A stretch of 64,000 bases of DNA from Sphingomonas corticis (lineage in GTDB: Bacteria > Pseudomonadota > Alphaproteobacteria > Sphingomonadales > Sphingomonadaceae). The notes below the pieces were generated by a model. The model did not search any database and was not told the origin of the DNA. It saw only the letters and a program-made list of their open reading frames with translations. Shown here piece after piece: positions 27,164 to 36,997 of the stretch. Each line of letters opens with the position of its first letter. The stretch's first letter is position 1. Where the stretch lies: the NCBI RefSeq assembly GCF_012035195.1, contig NZ_JAAVJH010000007.1, positions 1-64,000 of the forward strand. The letters are read 5' to 3'. The position numbers were made by a program, and so were the translations under genes.

Positions 27164-28333
27164 TCAGTCGGTGGCGGCGATCACCGTCACCTTGCTCCCC
27201 TCGATGATCGAGACGCTCTGCCGCGATCGCGACATCCGGCGCAGGCTGTCGCAGATCCGCATCCGGTACAGGCGACGGCCCTCGTCCTTCAACACCGCCA
27301 CGATCTGCCCCGCCGCCTCCAGGTACACGGCGACGACCAACGCCGCGCGGGGATCGGCGACCCCTTCCCTGCCGATTCCCCTGGCACGCGCGCTCCGCGC
27401 CTCGATATCGCCGGGAACGAACATCCTGACGGTAGGCGCGCCGCCCGCCCCTGCGCCGTGCAGCGGCGAGCGCGCGGGCGCGTAGACGATCGCCGCGGAC
27501 GCGAGCGACGCCGGCGGAAAGGCCGCGCCGCGCAGCAGGATGGTCGCCTTGCCGGACACGTCACCGGGCGCGTTCCCGTCGATCACCGTGGCGGGCTGCC
27601 CCTGCCGCTCGCTCCAGGCGGCGACGGCGCGCACCTGGTCGCCGTCCGCCGGGTCGACCGTGCCGCAATCCACGCCGGCGGACCGCTCGTGCACGGCGAA
27701 GGTAGGGCGAGCCGCGTCCCCGCCCCGCCACGCCAGGTCGAGCAGCGCGTCGCCGCCGGCCTCCGTGGTGAACGCGAGATCGCGGCCGTAGAGACCACCC
27801 GATCGGCGAAGGTTCGCGCCCACCGCGTCCAGCTGCGCCATCAGCGCCCGCTGCGCCGGCTCGTCCAGCCCCGCCCCGGCGGTCACGATCCTGATCGTCA
27901 CCCGGCGAGGCTCGACACCGGCGGTCGGCACCGCCGGAAGCGCGCGCAGATAGTCGGCCAGCGCCGCGATGTCGCGCCGGTCCATGCGGTAGGCCGGCAT
28001 GGCGGCGGACAGGTGCCTGCCGTCCCGGCCGCGCGCTCGGGTCAGCGCTTCCGCCAGCCAGCCCGACGACTTACCGCCAAGGGCCGCTGCCGCCCCCGTC
28101 AGGTCCGGCGCGACGATCGTACCCTCGCTTCCCCCCGCCGCGCCGTCGCCGTGACACGCGCGGCAGGCGCTCGCCGGCCCGACCGGTAGCCAGGCGCCGC
28201 CCATGAAGCGCGTGGCGATCGCGGATCGTCCGGTGCCGAGTTCGTAGATGTCCCGTCCGGCCTCCACCTCCCGCGGCGACGCGGCGCCGAGCAGCGCCGG
28301 CGTCGCCAGGGCGCCCAGCGCCCGCGCGATCAC
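27164..28333 (-). CDS. Exported c-type cytochrome, last gene of the oxidase operon
   Basis: 389 aa. An N-terminal signal (IARALGALATPALLGAAS) is followed by a monohaem cytochrome c domain, about residues 20-130, with the haem site ACRACHGDG and a possible Met ligand in LSAAMPAYRMD. The remaining 240 residues (RVTIRIVTAGAGLDEPAQRALMAQL onward) look like a second periplasmic domain of unknown role, perhaps a binding-protein-like fold. GTG at 28333 overlaps the SCO stop as GTGA. It is the natural electron acceptor or donor for the multicopper oxidase system upstream in the operon. Confidence 0.8.
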   Translation of the reverse strand: MIARALGALATPALLGAASPREVEAGRDIYELGTGRSAIATRFMGGAWLPVGPASACRACHGDGAAGGSEGTIVAPDLTGAAAALGGKSSGWLAEALTRARGRDGRHLSAAMPAYRMDRRDIAALADYLRALPAVPTAGVEPRRVTIRIVTAGAGLDEPAQRALMAQLDAVGANLRRSGGLYGRDLAFTTEAGGDALLDLAWRGGDAARPTFAVHERSAGVDCGTVDPADGDQVRAVAAWSERQGQPATVIDGNAPGDVSGKATILLRGAAFPPASLASAAIVYAPARSPLHGAGAGGAPTVRMFVPGDIEARSARARGIGREGVADPRAALVVAVYLEAAGQIVAVLKDEGRRLYRMRICDSLRRMSRSRQSVSIIEGSKVTVIAATD

Positions 28334-28914
28334 GCGGGGACCAGCCACTTGCGTGCCTCGCCGGCGATCAGGTCCGGGGCCGGCGCGCCGTAGAGACGGC
28401 TCCAGCGGGGTGCGCCGGCGCGGCCGATCGCGATGACCGGCGGATGATCCTCGACGCGGGGAGCCAGGCTGTCGACGCCTTCCTGAAAGCGCTGCGTCTC
28501 GTCCAGTGCGCCGCGCAGGAAGTGCCATCCCCGCCCGGCACGTTGGGCGTCGGCGAAGCGGACCAGGGCCTCGGGCGTATCCGTCAGCGGCGCGATCGAT
28601 ACCGACGTGAAGACCACGCGCGCGTCCATCTCGCGCGCGAGCAGCCGCTGCGCAGCGGACAGCAGCGCGGCCTGCATCGGACAGATGGTGGAGCAGCCGG
28701 TGAACATGAAGTTCAGCACCGTCACGCGATCCCGCATGAAGTCGCGGATCAACAGGCCGCGCCGGCGCGATCGCGCATCGAGAACCGGCATTTCGTGCAG
28801 GCGGATCGGGAACCGCGCCGCCGGAACCGCGGCGCCGGCGATTGCCGATCCGCTCGTCAGCAGGAGCGAAGAGGTGCCCGCGACGAACGCACGTCGATCG
28901 ATCGAAAAGGTCAT
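28330..28914 (-). CDS. SCO1/SenC/PrrC family copper-handling protein
   Basis: 194 aa. A Tat-like or Sec signal (DRRAFVAGTSSLLLTSGSAIAG) precedes a thioredoxin fold with the copper-binding CxxxC motif (Cys74 and Cys78 in GCSTICPM) and a conserved-type His at about 157. SCO proteins deliver copper to, or reduce thiols of, copper sites in exported oxidases. Its place within a multicopper oxidase operon suggests that the oxidase is its client. It overlaps both neighbours by 4 bp. Confidence 0.9.
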   Translation of the reverse strand: MTFSIDRRAFVAGTSSLLLTSGSAIAGAAVPAARFPIRLHEMPVLDARSRRRGLLIRDFMRDRVTVLNFMFTGCSTICPMQAALLSAAQRLLAREMDARVVFTSVSIAPLTDTPEALVRFADAQRAGRGWHFLRGALDETQRFQEGVDSLAPRVEDHPPVIAIGRAGAPRWSRLYGAPAPDLIAGEARKWLVPA

Positions 28915-30680
28915 AGTGCCAGATCCCGAGAGAGTGTGGCGACCGTGCCGTCCGCGGCGATGACCTCGACGAACAAGCGATAGGCCCCCGGTGCCGCGCG
29001 GTCGCGCGTCGCGAGCAGGAAGCCGTCGCCCTGCCTCACCGGATCGAGAAAGCTGCGCCAGCTGCCATCGGCCCGCATCAGCAGCGCACGGGCCGGCACC
29101 GTCGCATCGGAAAGCGTCAGGCGGATGCCGGTCTCGACCAGGCTGACCTGCATCTCCGTGGCGGCCACCGCCGCGACCGGGCGCGCCCTGGCCATCCGAG
29201 GCCGGCCGGTTCCGACAACGAAGCTGCGGCATTGCAGCAGGTCGGGGCTGTCGGTGCGGATCACCGCCCGATACGCGCCCTCGGCGGGTGCGGTGAAGCT
29301 CGCGACATAGCTGCCGCGGGCCTTGGCGGGAACCATGCCGCGTTGACGGATCGCGATGCCGGCGGTCTCGCCGGCACGCAGCGGCACCATCGCCATGGCG
29401 GCCTGGGCGCCGCTCTCCGACACGATATAGGCGCGGCGTTCGCGGCTGCTGGCGACCAGCACGCCGCCTGCCGGTATGCGCACCAGGTGCGGCAGCGGAC
29501 CGGCCACCTGCGGAACGTCCGACGCCATCCCGGCGGCGATCGCGGCGAGGCCGGGCGCGGCGCCGTCCGCGTCGAAGGTCACGCGAGTGACGCCGCCCTG
29601 GCGGCGATGCATGAAGTACAGGAAGGCGTCGCTGAACGTCATCTCGATCACCGGGTCGGGCATGACCATGGACCAGCGGACGCTCGTCGTTCGCGTGTCG
29701 ACGATCGCGATGGTGGTGCCGGCCGCGTCCGCAAGCGCCACCCAGCGGCCCGTCGGGTCGGCCGCGATGCGATCGGCCGCGAAGGCCAGCGGCAACCGGC
29801 GGACGTCGGACGGCTCGTCGAGGTCCGCGGCGTAGAGCGTGCGACCGTCCGCGGCCAGCGCGAACAGGCTGTTGGCAAGGGGTGCGAGCACGGCGGCGCC
29901 GACCGGTCCCGGCAGGCGGAACCCCGGAGCACCGGCCTGCAAACCGCGCCCCTGCCCATCGGCAGACAGCGCGATCAGCCGGTCGTCGCGATCGGCGAGG
30001 ACGGTGACGGCGCCGCTGCCGACCGGCACGGTCGCGGCGATCCGCCCGGCGCCATCGACGGGCACCGCGCGCCCGTCGCGCAATCCCACCCAGAAGCCCT
30101 CTTCCACCGCGGTCAGCGAGTGCGCGGGGGCGGGCAGGGCCACCGGCGTCAGCCGGCGCAGCGCGGCGTCGGCGAGCGTCAGCGCGCCGTCCTGCCCCCC
30201 GATCATCCCCAGCGTGTCGCCGTCGCGCGTAATGGCCCAGGCGCTCGGCAGCGCGCGGATCGCCGTCACCGCGCGCAGGTTGGCACTGGCGAGGTCGAGC
30301 ACCGGATCGACCAGCGCGACGTGGCGGTCGCGAGTCGCCTGGATGATGTCGAATCCGATCAGCGGGATCACCTGATCCGGCAATTGACTGGCGCGACCGA
30401 CGCGCGCGTACCAGTCCTGGCAGCTGGTGCCGTCGTCGGGCACGATCCACGCGGCGATGCCCAGCCCGCCCAGCGCGAAGCCGCTCGCCGGATCGCGCAC
30501 GGAAACGGAGAGGCGGGCCGGCCTGCCCGGTTCGACCCTGCCGGACGTCCTCGGCTCGCCCGCGACCGTCGCCGAGATGAACTGCGCCCCCTCCGCGCGC
30601 TTCTCCTCGGCGATCGTCGGCGCGGCCGCGACCAGCGCGATCAGCGCCAGTCCGGCGAAGCAGACGGCCGGAGCCCGCAT
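28911..30680 (-). CDS. Secreted propeller-like protein of the oxidase operon
   Basis: 589 aa. Signal peptide APAVCFAGLALIALVAAAPTIAEE. Residues about 30-130 form a beta-sandwich-like region (EPGRPARLSVSVRDPASGF, AAWIVPDDG). Residues about 130-430 are repeats of 40-50 residues typical of a beta-propeller (RHVALVDPVLDLASANLRAV, WVGLRDGRAVPVDGAGRI, TLYAADLDEPSDVRRLPLAF, TIAIVDTRTTSVRW). The C-terminal part has further immunoglobulin-like strands (GSYVASFTAPAEGAYRAVIR). I do not recognise the family. Its start overlaps the oxidase stop (ATGA), so the two are translationally coupled; it may be a partner or scaffold. Confidence 0.7.
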   Translation of the reverse strand: MRAPAVCFAGLALIALVAAAPTIAEEKRAEGAQFISATVAGEPRTSGRVEPGRPARLSVSVRDPASGFALGGLGIAAWIVPDDGTSCQDWYARVGRASQLPDQVIPLIGFDIIQATRDRHVALVDPVLDLASANLRAVTAIRALPSAWAITRDGDTLGMIGGQDGALTLADAALRRLTPVALPAPAHSLTAVEEGFWVGLRDGRAVPVDGAGRIAATVPVGSGAVTVLADRDDRLIALSADGQGRGLQAGAPGFRLPGPVGAAVLAPLANSLFALAADGRTLYAADLDEPSDVRRLPLAFAADRIAADPTGRWVALADAAGTTIAIVDTRTTSVRWSMVMPDPVIEMTFSDAFLYFMHRRQGGVTRVTFDADGAAPGLAAIAAGMASDVPQVAGPLPHLVRIPAGGVLVASSRERRAYIVSESGAQAAMAMVPLRAGETAGIAIRQRGMVPAKARGSYVASFTAPAEGAYRAVIRTDSPDLLQCRSFVVGTGRPRMARARPVAAVAATEMQVSLVETGIRLTLSDATVPARALLMRADGSWRSFLDPVRQGDGFLLATRDRAAPGAYRLFVEVIAADGTVATLSRDLAL

Positions 30681-33600
30681 CAGTCCGGCGACGGAGGCGG
30701 GCATAGCCGGTCCGCCGCGGTGGCGTCGCCCGGCGCGCGCGCCACGATCATGCCCCAGGCCCCGCCGCCGACGAACTGCGCCGGGCCGTCCCGCCACAGC
30801 CAGCATCCCTGCTCGACCCGGTCGATCACGGCAGTCACGTCCTTGCGCGGGGCCAGCAGCGCGGAGGCCGGCGAGCCGAACTTGGGAAGGTTGTGATCGA
30901 GGTAGCGGTGGCCGTAGGTGACCAGCGCGCGCTGGCGCGCCCGCCCGCCGGGGTGCACGGCATGGATGACGAGCGTCTCGCCCTCCACGACGGGGATCAG
31001 CGGCGTCTCAACCGCGAGCCCGTCGGGCGCGCCGCGCTTCGGATCCGACCAGATGTCGCGCGGGAACGTCACGGTGTTCAGGTCGACCAGCGCGGCCGCG
31101 CCCGTCTCGGGATGGGGTTTGGCGTCGCGCCAGCTGGTGCCGAGGCGCGCCCAGAAGGGTTCGGTGCGGTAGTTCACCGCGACGTCGCCGCTGTCGTAGC
31201 TGTCGTCGCAGACATGGCAGTCGGCGATCGATGCCTTGCCGCCGCGCTCCTCGGCGGTCAGCGGCCCGCCCGGGGCGGGATGGCGCGCGACCTCGGTCTT
31301 CAGGTTCAGGCCGTCCTGATAGACCAGCACCGCCTCGCGATGGACCTGCCCGTTCGCGCGCGTGACGCGCGCCAGCGTGGGATCGTCGGCGTCCGCCTGC
31401 CAGGTGGCGTCGGACGGCTCGATCACCAGTGCGCCGACCAGCCCCATGGCGGGATGCTTGATCGGATCGGCGAAGGAGGTCAGCGATGCCACCATGCCGC
31501 GCTCCGTGGCGAACGGCGTGAACGCCCGGAACTTCGACGGCGCCGATTTCTTGCGCAGCGTGGCGAAGGTGCCGGCGAACCAGACCTGCGACCGCGCCCT
31601 CCGGTTCGCGACCTCGGTGCCGGCATAACCGGTGTGCAGCACGATGCCCGTGGGCTGCCCGCCCAGGTCGTTGGCCCCGGTCGCCGTGCCCGGCGAGCTG
31701 CGCATGTTGTGCGTCACCAGCTGCGGCACGATCGAGACGTTGGCGGACGCGGCCAGCCGGTCGGCGGCGGTATGGTCCGAAATCTCGCGGTCGCCGGACG
31801 ATGACGGGACGATCGGCGGCAGCACGGCATTGCCGACCTTCGACGAGCGGACGAGCGCGGCCGGCAGATCGTTGCGCAGCTCCACGACGGCGAAATCCCC
31901 GGCGTTCATGCGCAACACCAGCGGCCTCGTCGCGGTGACTGGCGCGGCAGGCTCGCACTTCATCGTGCGCACCAGCTGCTCCATGGCCTGTTCGTTCGGT
32001 GCATCCCCGGGGGTGATCCAGGCTCCGCTGTCGCGGCCGGCGAGAGCGGGATCGGTGACGGCGACGTAGCGCAGCGCGTCGGGATCGCTGATCGCCTCGC
32101 GTCGATTGTAGACGATCGGTCGCTGATCGACGGCGACGCAGAACTTGCGCAGCCGGAACCGGTCCATGCCCGAGCCTTTGCTGAAATCGGGCAGCATCTC
32201 TCCCTGGAGGACCGACCAGGTGCCCAGCGGCGGCACCACGGCGGCGCCGTCGCGGACCGCGACGGGCGGATCGGCAGGGCCGCAGCCGCTCAGGCGCCGG
32301 CCGCGAACCGTGGCCAGCCGACAGCCCACGCGGGACGAACCCTGCGCCGAGGCGGGCGCGTCGAGCCGGCTCTTCCAGTAATCGGCGCCCGCCGGATCCT
32401 GCGCGCCCTTCGCATCGGGATAGGTGCGGATCAGGCCCCAGGCCCCGTTCCACAGCGCATCGACCGTGCCGGCGTCGTACCGGAAGTCCACCGGTTCGCC
32501 GTTGCGATAGGTGCTGGACGACAGGGGCGTGTCGAGGTCCATCTCGAAATGCTCGGAGATGCCGATTTCCTGCGATGCGACCAGCGGGCTGGCCGGATCG
32601 CCGGGCTGGCGACGCCACGACAGCCCGTTGATCTCGAACACGTGCTGGACCTCCTGTGCACCCTGGATCAGGCGGACCAGCGCCTTGTCGCCCACGTAGG
32701 CCTCGAAGATCTCCGTGGAGGGATCGCCATCGGCGTGGTTGCATCGCTGGTCGATCGCGTCGAGGTCGAGGGGGCGGGCGGCCGTGCCGCAGCGGCGGGT
32801 CGATCCCGCGAATACCGGCGCGATCGCGTTGCCGCCGCGGCGATGGACGAAGCTGGAGAAGGCGTAGGCCGGATCCCCGCGCTGGCCGGAATGCTGGGTC
32901 CATCGGCCGCTGTAGTCGCCCAGACGCAGCGGCAGCGGCTCGGTCTTGTAATTGAACAGATAGGGGTCGTGATGATCCACCGAGATCGCCTCGGGCCGCT
33001 GCGGCGCCGCGATCGGGCGCCCGTTGGCGGCGAAGGTGACGCGCTGTCCCGGGGGCGCATGATCGTCGTCGATCGGATGGGCGGGATTGGGGCCGCTGCC
33101 GTCGTAGAGGAGCGCGAAATCGGCAACCGCCAGCGCGAACTCGCGGCGGTCGCCGCGCAGGAACGGCGCGGCGCCGGAACCTGACGGGGTGGAGACGATC
33201 GCCTGGGTACCCACCGCCGCGCCGCTGCCGTCGGCGCCCAGCTTCGCCATCGACGTGCCGTCGGGATTCCGCCAGCGCGACTTCTTCGGCTCGACGATCA
33301 GCGCGCTGTAGAAGCCGTGCTGCTGGATGTTCGACGGGCCGAAGTGATCGTGGGTGAAGACGGTGCCCAGCGTCTGGTCCTTGCCGGACTGGTCGAGACG
33401 GGGATCGGCCCACCACCGCTGGTAGGTGGACTGGTAGCGCGCCTCGGCGTCGGCGGGGACGCCCAGCGTCGTCGGCTGGCCGTCCGCCGCCACCACCGCG
33501 CCGCCGGAGGCGGCGGACGCGTGGATCAGCTCGGCGATGATCTCCGACGCCAGCGTGCCGTCCTCATAGTTGAAGCCGTTCGCCGACCCGTCCGACGAGG

Positions 33601-36232
33601 TCACGTCGAACTTCACCAGGTGGATATGCTGGCCGATGATGTCGGTGGGCGCGGCCACCTGGAACGGGTCCCGCCCGGTCTTCGCGGCCGTGCGATTGGT
33701 GTGGCGGAAGGTGACGCAGTCGCCCGAATGCACGCGGAAGAAGAAGGGGTCCGCCGCCTGCGGCGTGCGGGCGCTGCGCTGCAGGTTCCACTGGAATCGC
33801 GGCAGGTCGGCGTCGAGCACGTTGATGCGCGCCTGCGGATCGTGCCAGCCGTAGCGGTTGACGAGCAGGTTGGTCTCGATCGCGGAGGCGTTGTAGCGGA
33901 CCTGCGGGGCACCGGTGGGACAGGGGTTGCCGAACGGCGCGCCGGGCGCCGCCGGGCGCCCGTTCAGGCGGAATCCGTCGGGCGTGCGGGCCTGCGCGTG
34001 GAAGGCCATCGCCGCCTGTTCCAGCGCGGTGCCCTGCTGCGGCAGCAGCTGGAGCGAGACGCGATCGATCGTGAACGTCAGGTCGCCCTCGTCCAGCCCC
34101 TTGTTCAGCAGGCTTGCGGCGGTGGCGGGGTCGCCCAGCGGCTTGCCGAACGCGCTCCGCTTGCCCTCGCCGGTGAGGTGGCGTGGCAGGCCGCCGTCGC
34201 GCGCCATGTCCAGCGGCGGTTGGGGCGCACGGAAGCCGGGCCTCCCGGGGATGTAGAAGGGGTAGCCGGGCATGCCGTTGGCAGCGTAGCTGGGCCGCGG
34301 GGCCAGCGGCATGTTCGGCAGCGGCACCAGCGCGGGAATCGGCGTGCCCCCGGTCAGCATGCCGTTGGCGTGGCGCTGCCGCGGGGTCGTCCCCGTCACC
34401 GGATCCGTACCGGGCCCCTGCCACTCGGTCATCGCGGTGCCGGGTACGCGGTTCAGGCCGCCGCCGTCGGGCAACAGGCGCGTGCCGTCCTCGAACACGT
34501 CGTGCGTCCGCCATAATCCCCACATGCCCTGCGCGAAGTGCGGGTAGAGGTGGCAGTGGAAGATCGAATCCCCCGGCCCGAGATTGCGGTTGCCGCTCCC
34601 GCCATATTCGATCTGGTAGGTGAAGCTCTGGAATGGGCCGATCGTCTGGCTGTCGAGATAGTTGCTCGCGCTGTTCGCCTCCTGCGACAGCCACTGGTGC
34701 GCGTGCAGGTGGAAGACGTGCGTCTCCTTCGGCCCGGCATGGACGTTGTGGAACTCCACCGGGTCGCCCAGGTAGCTGTGGTACACGTTGCTGGGGTCGT
34801 CCGGATATTGCGGCAGCAGCGCGGGGTCGCCGTTCGCCCAGCTCTGCAGAAAGAACTCCTCATAGGCGCAGTCGACGCAATTGCGCGCCGGGCCGACGCC
34901 GGCGCGGTTGGAGATCATCACCGTGCCCATGCCGCTGGCGCCGTAGTTGATCGCGAAGCCGTCGCGCGCGCCGACGATCTGCTTGTGCCGCGCCTGCGCC
35001 TTGGCCCAGCTGTCGGCGGGATCGGTGCGGTCGAGCGTGGGGCCGTTCAGGATCGCATAATCGGGCGCATGGACCGTCTTCAGTTCGTCGTGGAAGACGA
35101 TCGCGAACTCGCGGTAGGGGCAATGCGCCGGCCGGCGCCATGCCGCCATGGGCGTCTTGCCCACGTCCTTCCCCGCGTCATGCGGAGCGCAATCGGCCGC
35201 CCCGGCCGGGACCGGCGGCGCGACGATCGCGGTCAGATCGGAATGGACGATCCGCCAGCTGCCGTCCCCCTGCCGCTCGTGCATGGCGGCGACGGGGTGG
35301 CCGCCGCGGGTCGCGTCATAGTCCAGCGCACCCGGCGCTGCCCGCCGCTCGCATCCGGTGCCGCTCTCCGGTCCGCCGCGCAGGCAGGCCATGTCCTCGG
35401 CCGATACCTGGCTGCGGTAGACGCGCGCGTCGCGGGGCTCGACGACGATCATGCCGAACAGGCCGTGCGTCAGCGATCCGCCGTCCCCCTCCCCGCCCTG
35501 CACCGCGGCCAGGCTGGAGAAGAAGTGGCTGCCGCGCCGGTCGCCGACATAGCTGTACTCGATCGCCGCACCCGGGGCGACGCCGCGCAGGCCGGTGGCC
35601 GCCGGATCGTCGCCGTTCAGCGTCCGCAGCCCGACGACCGCGATGCCGGCCAGGCGGGTCGCAGGATCGTTGGCGGGGTCCGGCAGCGTGCGCGGATCGA
35701 CCGTCTCCAACTCGGGCGCTTCGCCCGGCTCCGCGGGCTCGGCGACCTTCTGCACCGTCGTCAACGCGGGTGGGACGGCCACGCCGCCGACCGCGCCACG
35801 ATCGAGCGGGCGTGACCGTCCCGGCATCGGCATCAGCAGGTTCTGGAACCGGATGACGAGCCGATCGCCTTCGTTGATGCGCAGCACCAGCGGACGCGGG
35901 CGGTATTGCGGCTTGAGCATGGCCAGACCCGGCCGGCACCGGGCCGCATCCTCGACGCCGCCCGGGCGGCCGGGAGCGCGCGCGCATCCCGCCACGTGAT
36001 CGCGCAGGGCGTAGATCATGCCCCACGGATTGACCGAGCCGAAGCGATTGTAGACCAGCGGCTGATTGATCGCCACCACGTCGGCATGGACCGTCCGCCC
36101 CGCCCCTGCCGGCGACGGCTCCGGCGCGGCCTGTGCCGCGCGGGCCGGCTCCGCACGGGCGTGCCTCGCCGACACCCCCCCGGCGAGGCAGGCGGCCAAT
36201 GCGACGCCCCGCAGGGCGTTGGTGATCCACAT
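30680..36232 (-). CDS. Giant multicopper oxidase (MnxG/McoA-like)
   Basis: 1850 aa, against about 450-550 for a laccase or CopA. A signal peptide (ALRGVALAACLAGGVSARHARA) is followed by a chain of cupredoxin-like domains. Copper motifs are clear: HVFHLHAHQW near residues 503-512 and HCHLYPHFAQGM near 558-569 (trinuclear and type 1 ligands with axial Met), HIHLVKFD near 864 and FTHDHFGPSNIQQHGF near 958. GSHFFSSLAAVQGG and LTHGLFGMIVVEP near 230-260, and a partly degenerate third unit (AFTPFATERGMVASL, MGLVGALVIEP), complete the picture. The size and domain chain recall Pseudomonas manganese oxidases MnxG and McoA. Four overlapping genes downstream supply a propeller protein, SCO and cytochrome c. 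The substrate is inferred, not shown. Confidence 0.85.
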   Translation of the reverse strand: MWITNALRGVALAACLAGGVSARHARAEPARAAQAAPEPSPAGAGRTVHADVVAINQPLVYNRFGSVNPWGMIYALRDHVAGCARAPGRPGGVEDAARCRPGLAMLKPQYRPRPLVLRINEGDRLVIRFQNLLMPMPGRSRPLDRGAVGGVAVPPALTTVQKVAEPAEPGEAPELETVDPRTLPDPANDPATRLAGIAVVGLRTLNGDDPAATGLRGVAPGAAIEYSYVGDRRGSHFFSSLAAVQGGEGDGGSLTHGLFGMIVVEPRDARVYRSQVSAEDMACLRGGPESGTGCERRAAPGALDYDATRGGHPVAAMHERQGDGSWRIVHSDLTAIVAPPVPAGAADCAPHDAGKDVGKTPMAAWRRPAHCPYREFAIVFHDELKTVHAPDYAILNGPTLDRTDPADSWAKAQARHKQIVGARDGFAINYGASGMGTVMISNRAGVGPARNCVDCAYEEFFLQSWANGDPALLPQYPDDPSNVYHSYLGDPVEFHNVHAGPKETHVFHLHAHQWLSQEANSASNYLDSQTIGPFQSFTYQIEYGGSGNRNLGPGDSIFHCHLYPHFAQGMWGLWRTHDVFEDGTRLLPDGGGLNRVPGTAMTEWQGPGTDPVTGTTPRQRHANGMLTGGTPIPALVPLPNMPLAPRPSYAANGMPGYPFYIPGRPGFRAPQPPLDMARDGGLPRHLTGEGKRSAFGKPLGDPATAASLLNKGLDEGDLTFTIDRVSLQLLPQQGTALEQAAMAFHAQARTPDGFRLNGRPAAPGAPFGNPCPTGAPQVRYNASAIETNLLVNRYGWHDPQARINVLDADLPRFQWNLQRSARTPQAADPFFFRVHSGDCVTFRHTNRTAAKTGRDPFQVAAPTDIIGQHIHLVKFDVTSSDGSANGFNYEDGTLASEIIAELIHASAASGGAVVAADGQPTTLGVPADAEARYQSTYQRWWADPRLDQSGKDQTLGTVFTHDHFGPSNIQQHGFYSALIVEPKKSRWRNPDGTSMAKLGADGSGAAVGTQAIVSTPSGSGAAPFLRGDRREFALAVADFALLYDGSGPNPAHPIDDDHAPPGQRVTFAANGRPIAAPQRPEAISVDHHDPYLFNYKTEPLPLRLGDYSGRWTQHSGQRGDPAYAFSSFVHRRGGNAIAPVFAGSTRRCGTAARPLDLDAIDQRCNHADGDPSTEIFEAYVGDKALVRLIQGAQEVQHVFEINGLSWRRQPGDPASPLVASQEIGISEHFEMDLDTPLSSSTYRNGEPVDFRYDAGTVDALWNGAWGLIRTYPDAKGAQDPAGADYWKSRLDAPASAQGSSRVGCRLATVRGRRLSGCGPADPPVAVRDGAAVVPPLGTWSVLQGEMLPDFSKGSGMDRFRLRKFCVAVDQRPIVYNRREAISDPDALRYVAVTDPALAGRDSGAWITPGDAPNEQAMEQLVRTMKCEPAAPVTATRPLVLRMNAGDFAVVELRNDLPAALVRSSKVGNAVLPPIVPSSSGDREISDHTAADRLAASANVSIVPQLVTHNMRSSPGTATGANDLGGQPTGIVLHTGYAGTEVANRRARSQVWFAGTFATLRKKSAPSKFRAFTPFATERGMVASLTSFADPIKHPAMGLVGALVIEPSDATWQADADDPTLARVTRANGQVHREAVLVYQDGLNLKTEVARHPAPGGPLTAEERGGKASIADCHVCDDSYDSGDVAVNYRTEPFWARLGTSWRDAKPHPETGAAALVDLNTVTFPRDIWSDPKRGAPDGLAVETPLIPVVEGETLVIHAVHPGGRARQRALVTYGHRYLDHNLPKFGSPASALLAPRKDVTAVIDRVEQGCWLWRDGPAQFVGGGAWGMIVARAPGDATAADRLCPPPSPD

Positions 36233-36252
36233 CACGGCGTTCGTGCCCCCTG

Positions 36253-36903
36253 TCAGGCGATGATGGAGATGAAGTCGATCGCGAGTCCCGATGGATGCAG
36301 GTCCGTGTCCGGGTGGACCATCGGATCGCCCCTGGCCCGGCGCTGACCGTTGGTGACCACCCATTGCAGCGTCCCGGCGAAACCGGCCGCGAACACGATC
36401 GGCGGATGCGCACGCCAGCGATAGAACCTGCCATGCTCGACCGGTCCCGCGTCCTTCGTCTGCGCAAAGCTGCTCCGTCGCACGATCTCGCCGGTCGGCC
36501 TGACGGCCAGGAACTGCGCGAAGGCGTTGAACGGATTGTTCTGCTGCCCGCGCAGGAAGATATAGTGGAACTGCAACTTGCCACCCGGCGCGATCGCGAC
36601 GTCCGCCCAGTAGAGCCGCGCCCCCTTGTGGCCGTATGTCACGGTGCCGTCGCCGTGATCGCAGGTGAACTGGCTCATGTCGGCGCCGGGAAACGCGCGA
36701 ACGCCGGCGCCATTGTGATGCGGATCGTCGATCAGGCAGAAATAGCCCGAGGTCTGCGGAAGGATTTCGATGCCGGGCTCGACGTTCGTCTTGTCCTGGG
36801 CGCGAAAGCCCCAGTCCATCGACTTAAGGAAGCGCACCCGGCCCTCGCTGCCGAAGCCCTGGGGCAAAGTGCTTTTCGCGAAAGTCTGCACGGCGACGGG
36901 CAT
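36253..36903 (-). CDS. Hypothetical protein upstream of the multicopper oxidase
   Basis: 216 aa, no signal peptide seen and no recognised domain. It is Gly/aromatic-rich with many predicted beta strands (GRVRFLKSMDWGFRAQ, EILPQTSGYFCLIDDPHHNG, GARLYWADVAIAPGGKLQFH). It ends IDFISIIA. The ATG follows GAGGAAAG, and only 20 bp separate it from the oxidase start, so it probably leads the operon. A role in delivery or as a substrate-related factor cannot be judged. Confidence 0.7.
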   Translation of the reverse strand: MPVAVQTFAKSTLPQGFGSEGRVRFLKSMDWGFRAQDKTNVEPGIEILPQTSGYFCLIDDPHHNGAGVRAFPGADMSQFTCDHGDGTVTYGHKGARLYWADVAIAPGGKLQFHYIFLRGQQNNPFNAFAQFLAVRPTGEIVRRSSFAQTKDAGPVEHGRFYRWRAHPPIVFAAGFAGTLQWVVTNGQRRARGDPMVHPDTDLHPSGLAIDFISIIA

Positions 36904-36997
36904 CGTGCTTTCCTCAGAAGGACGAATCAGGTCCGCGATAGATTTCGATCTTGCCAGAAACGACGCACGACATGATCCTGAAAACTCGGGTCCTAGT

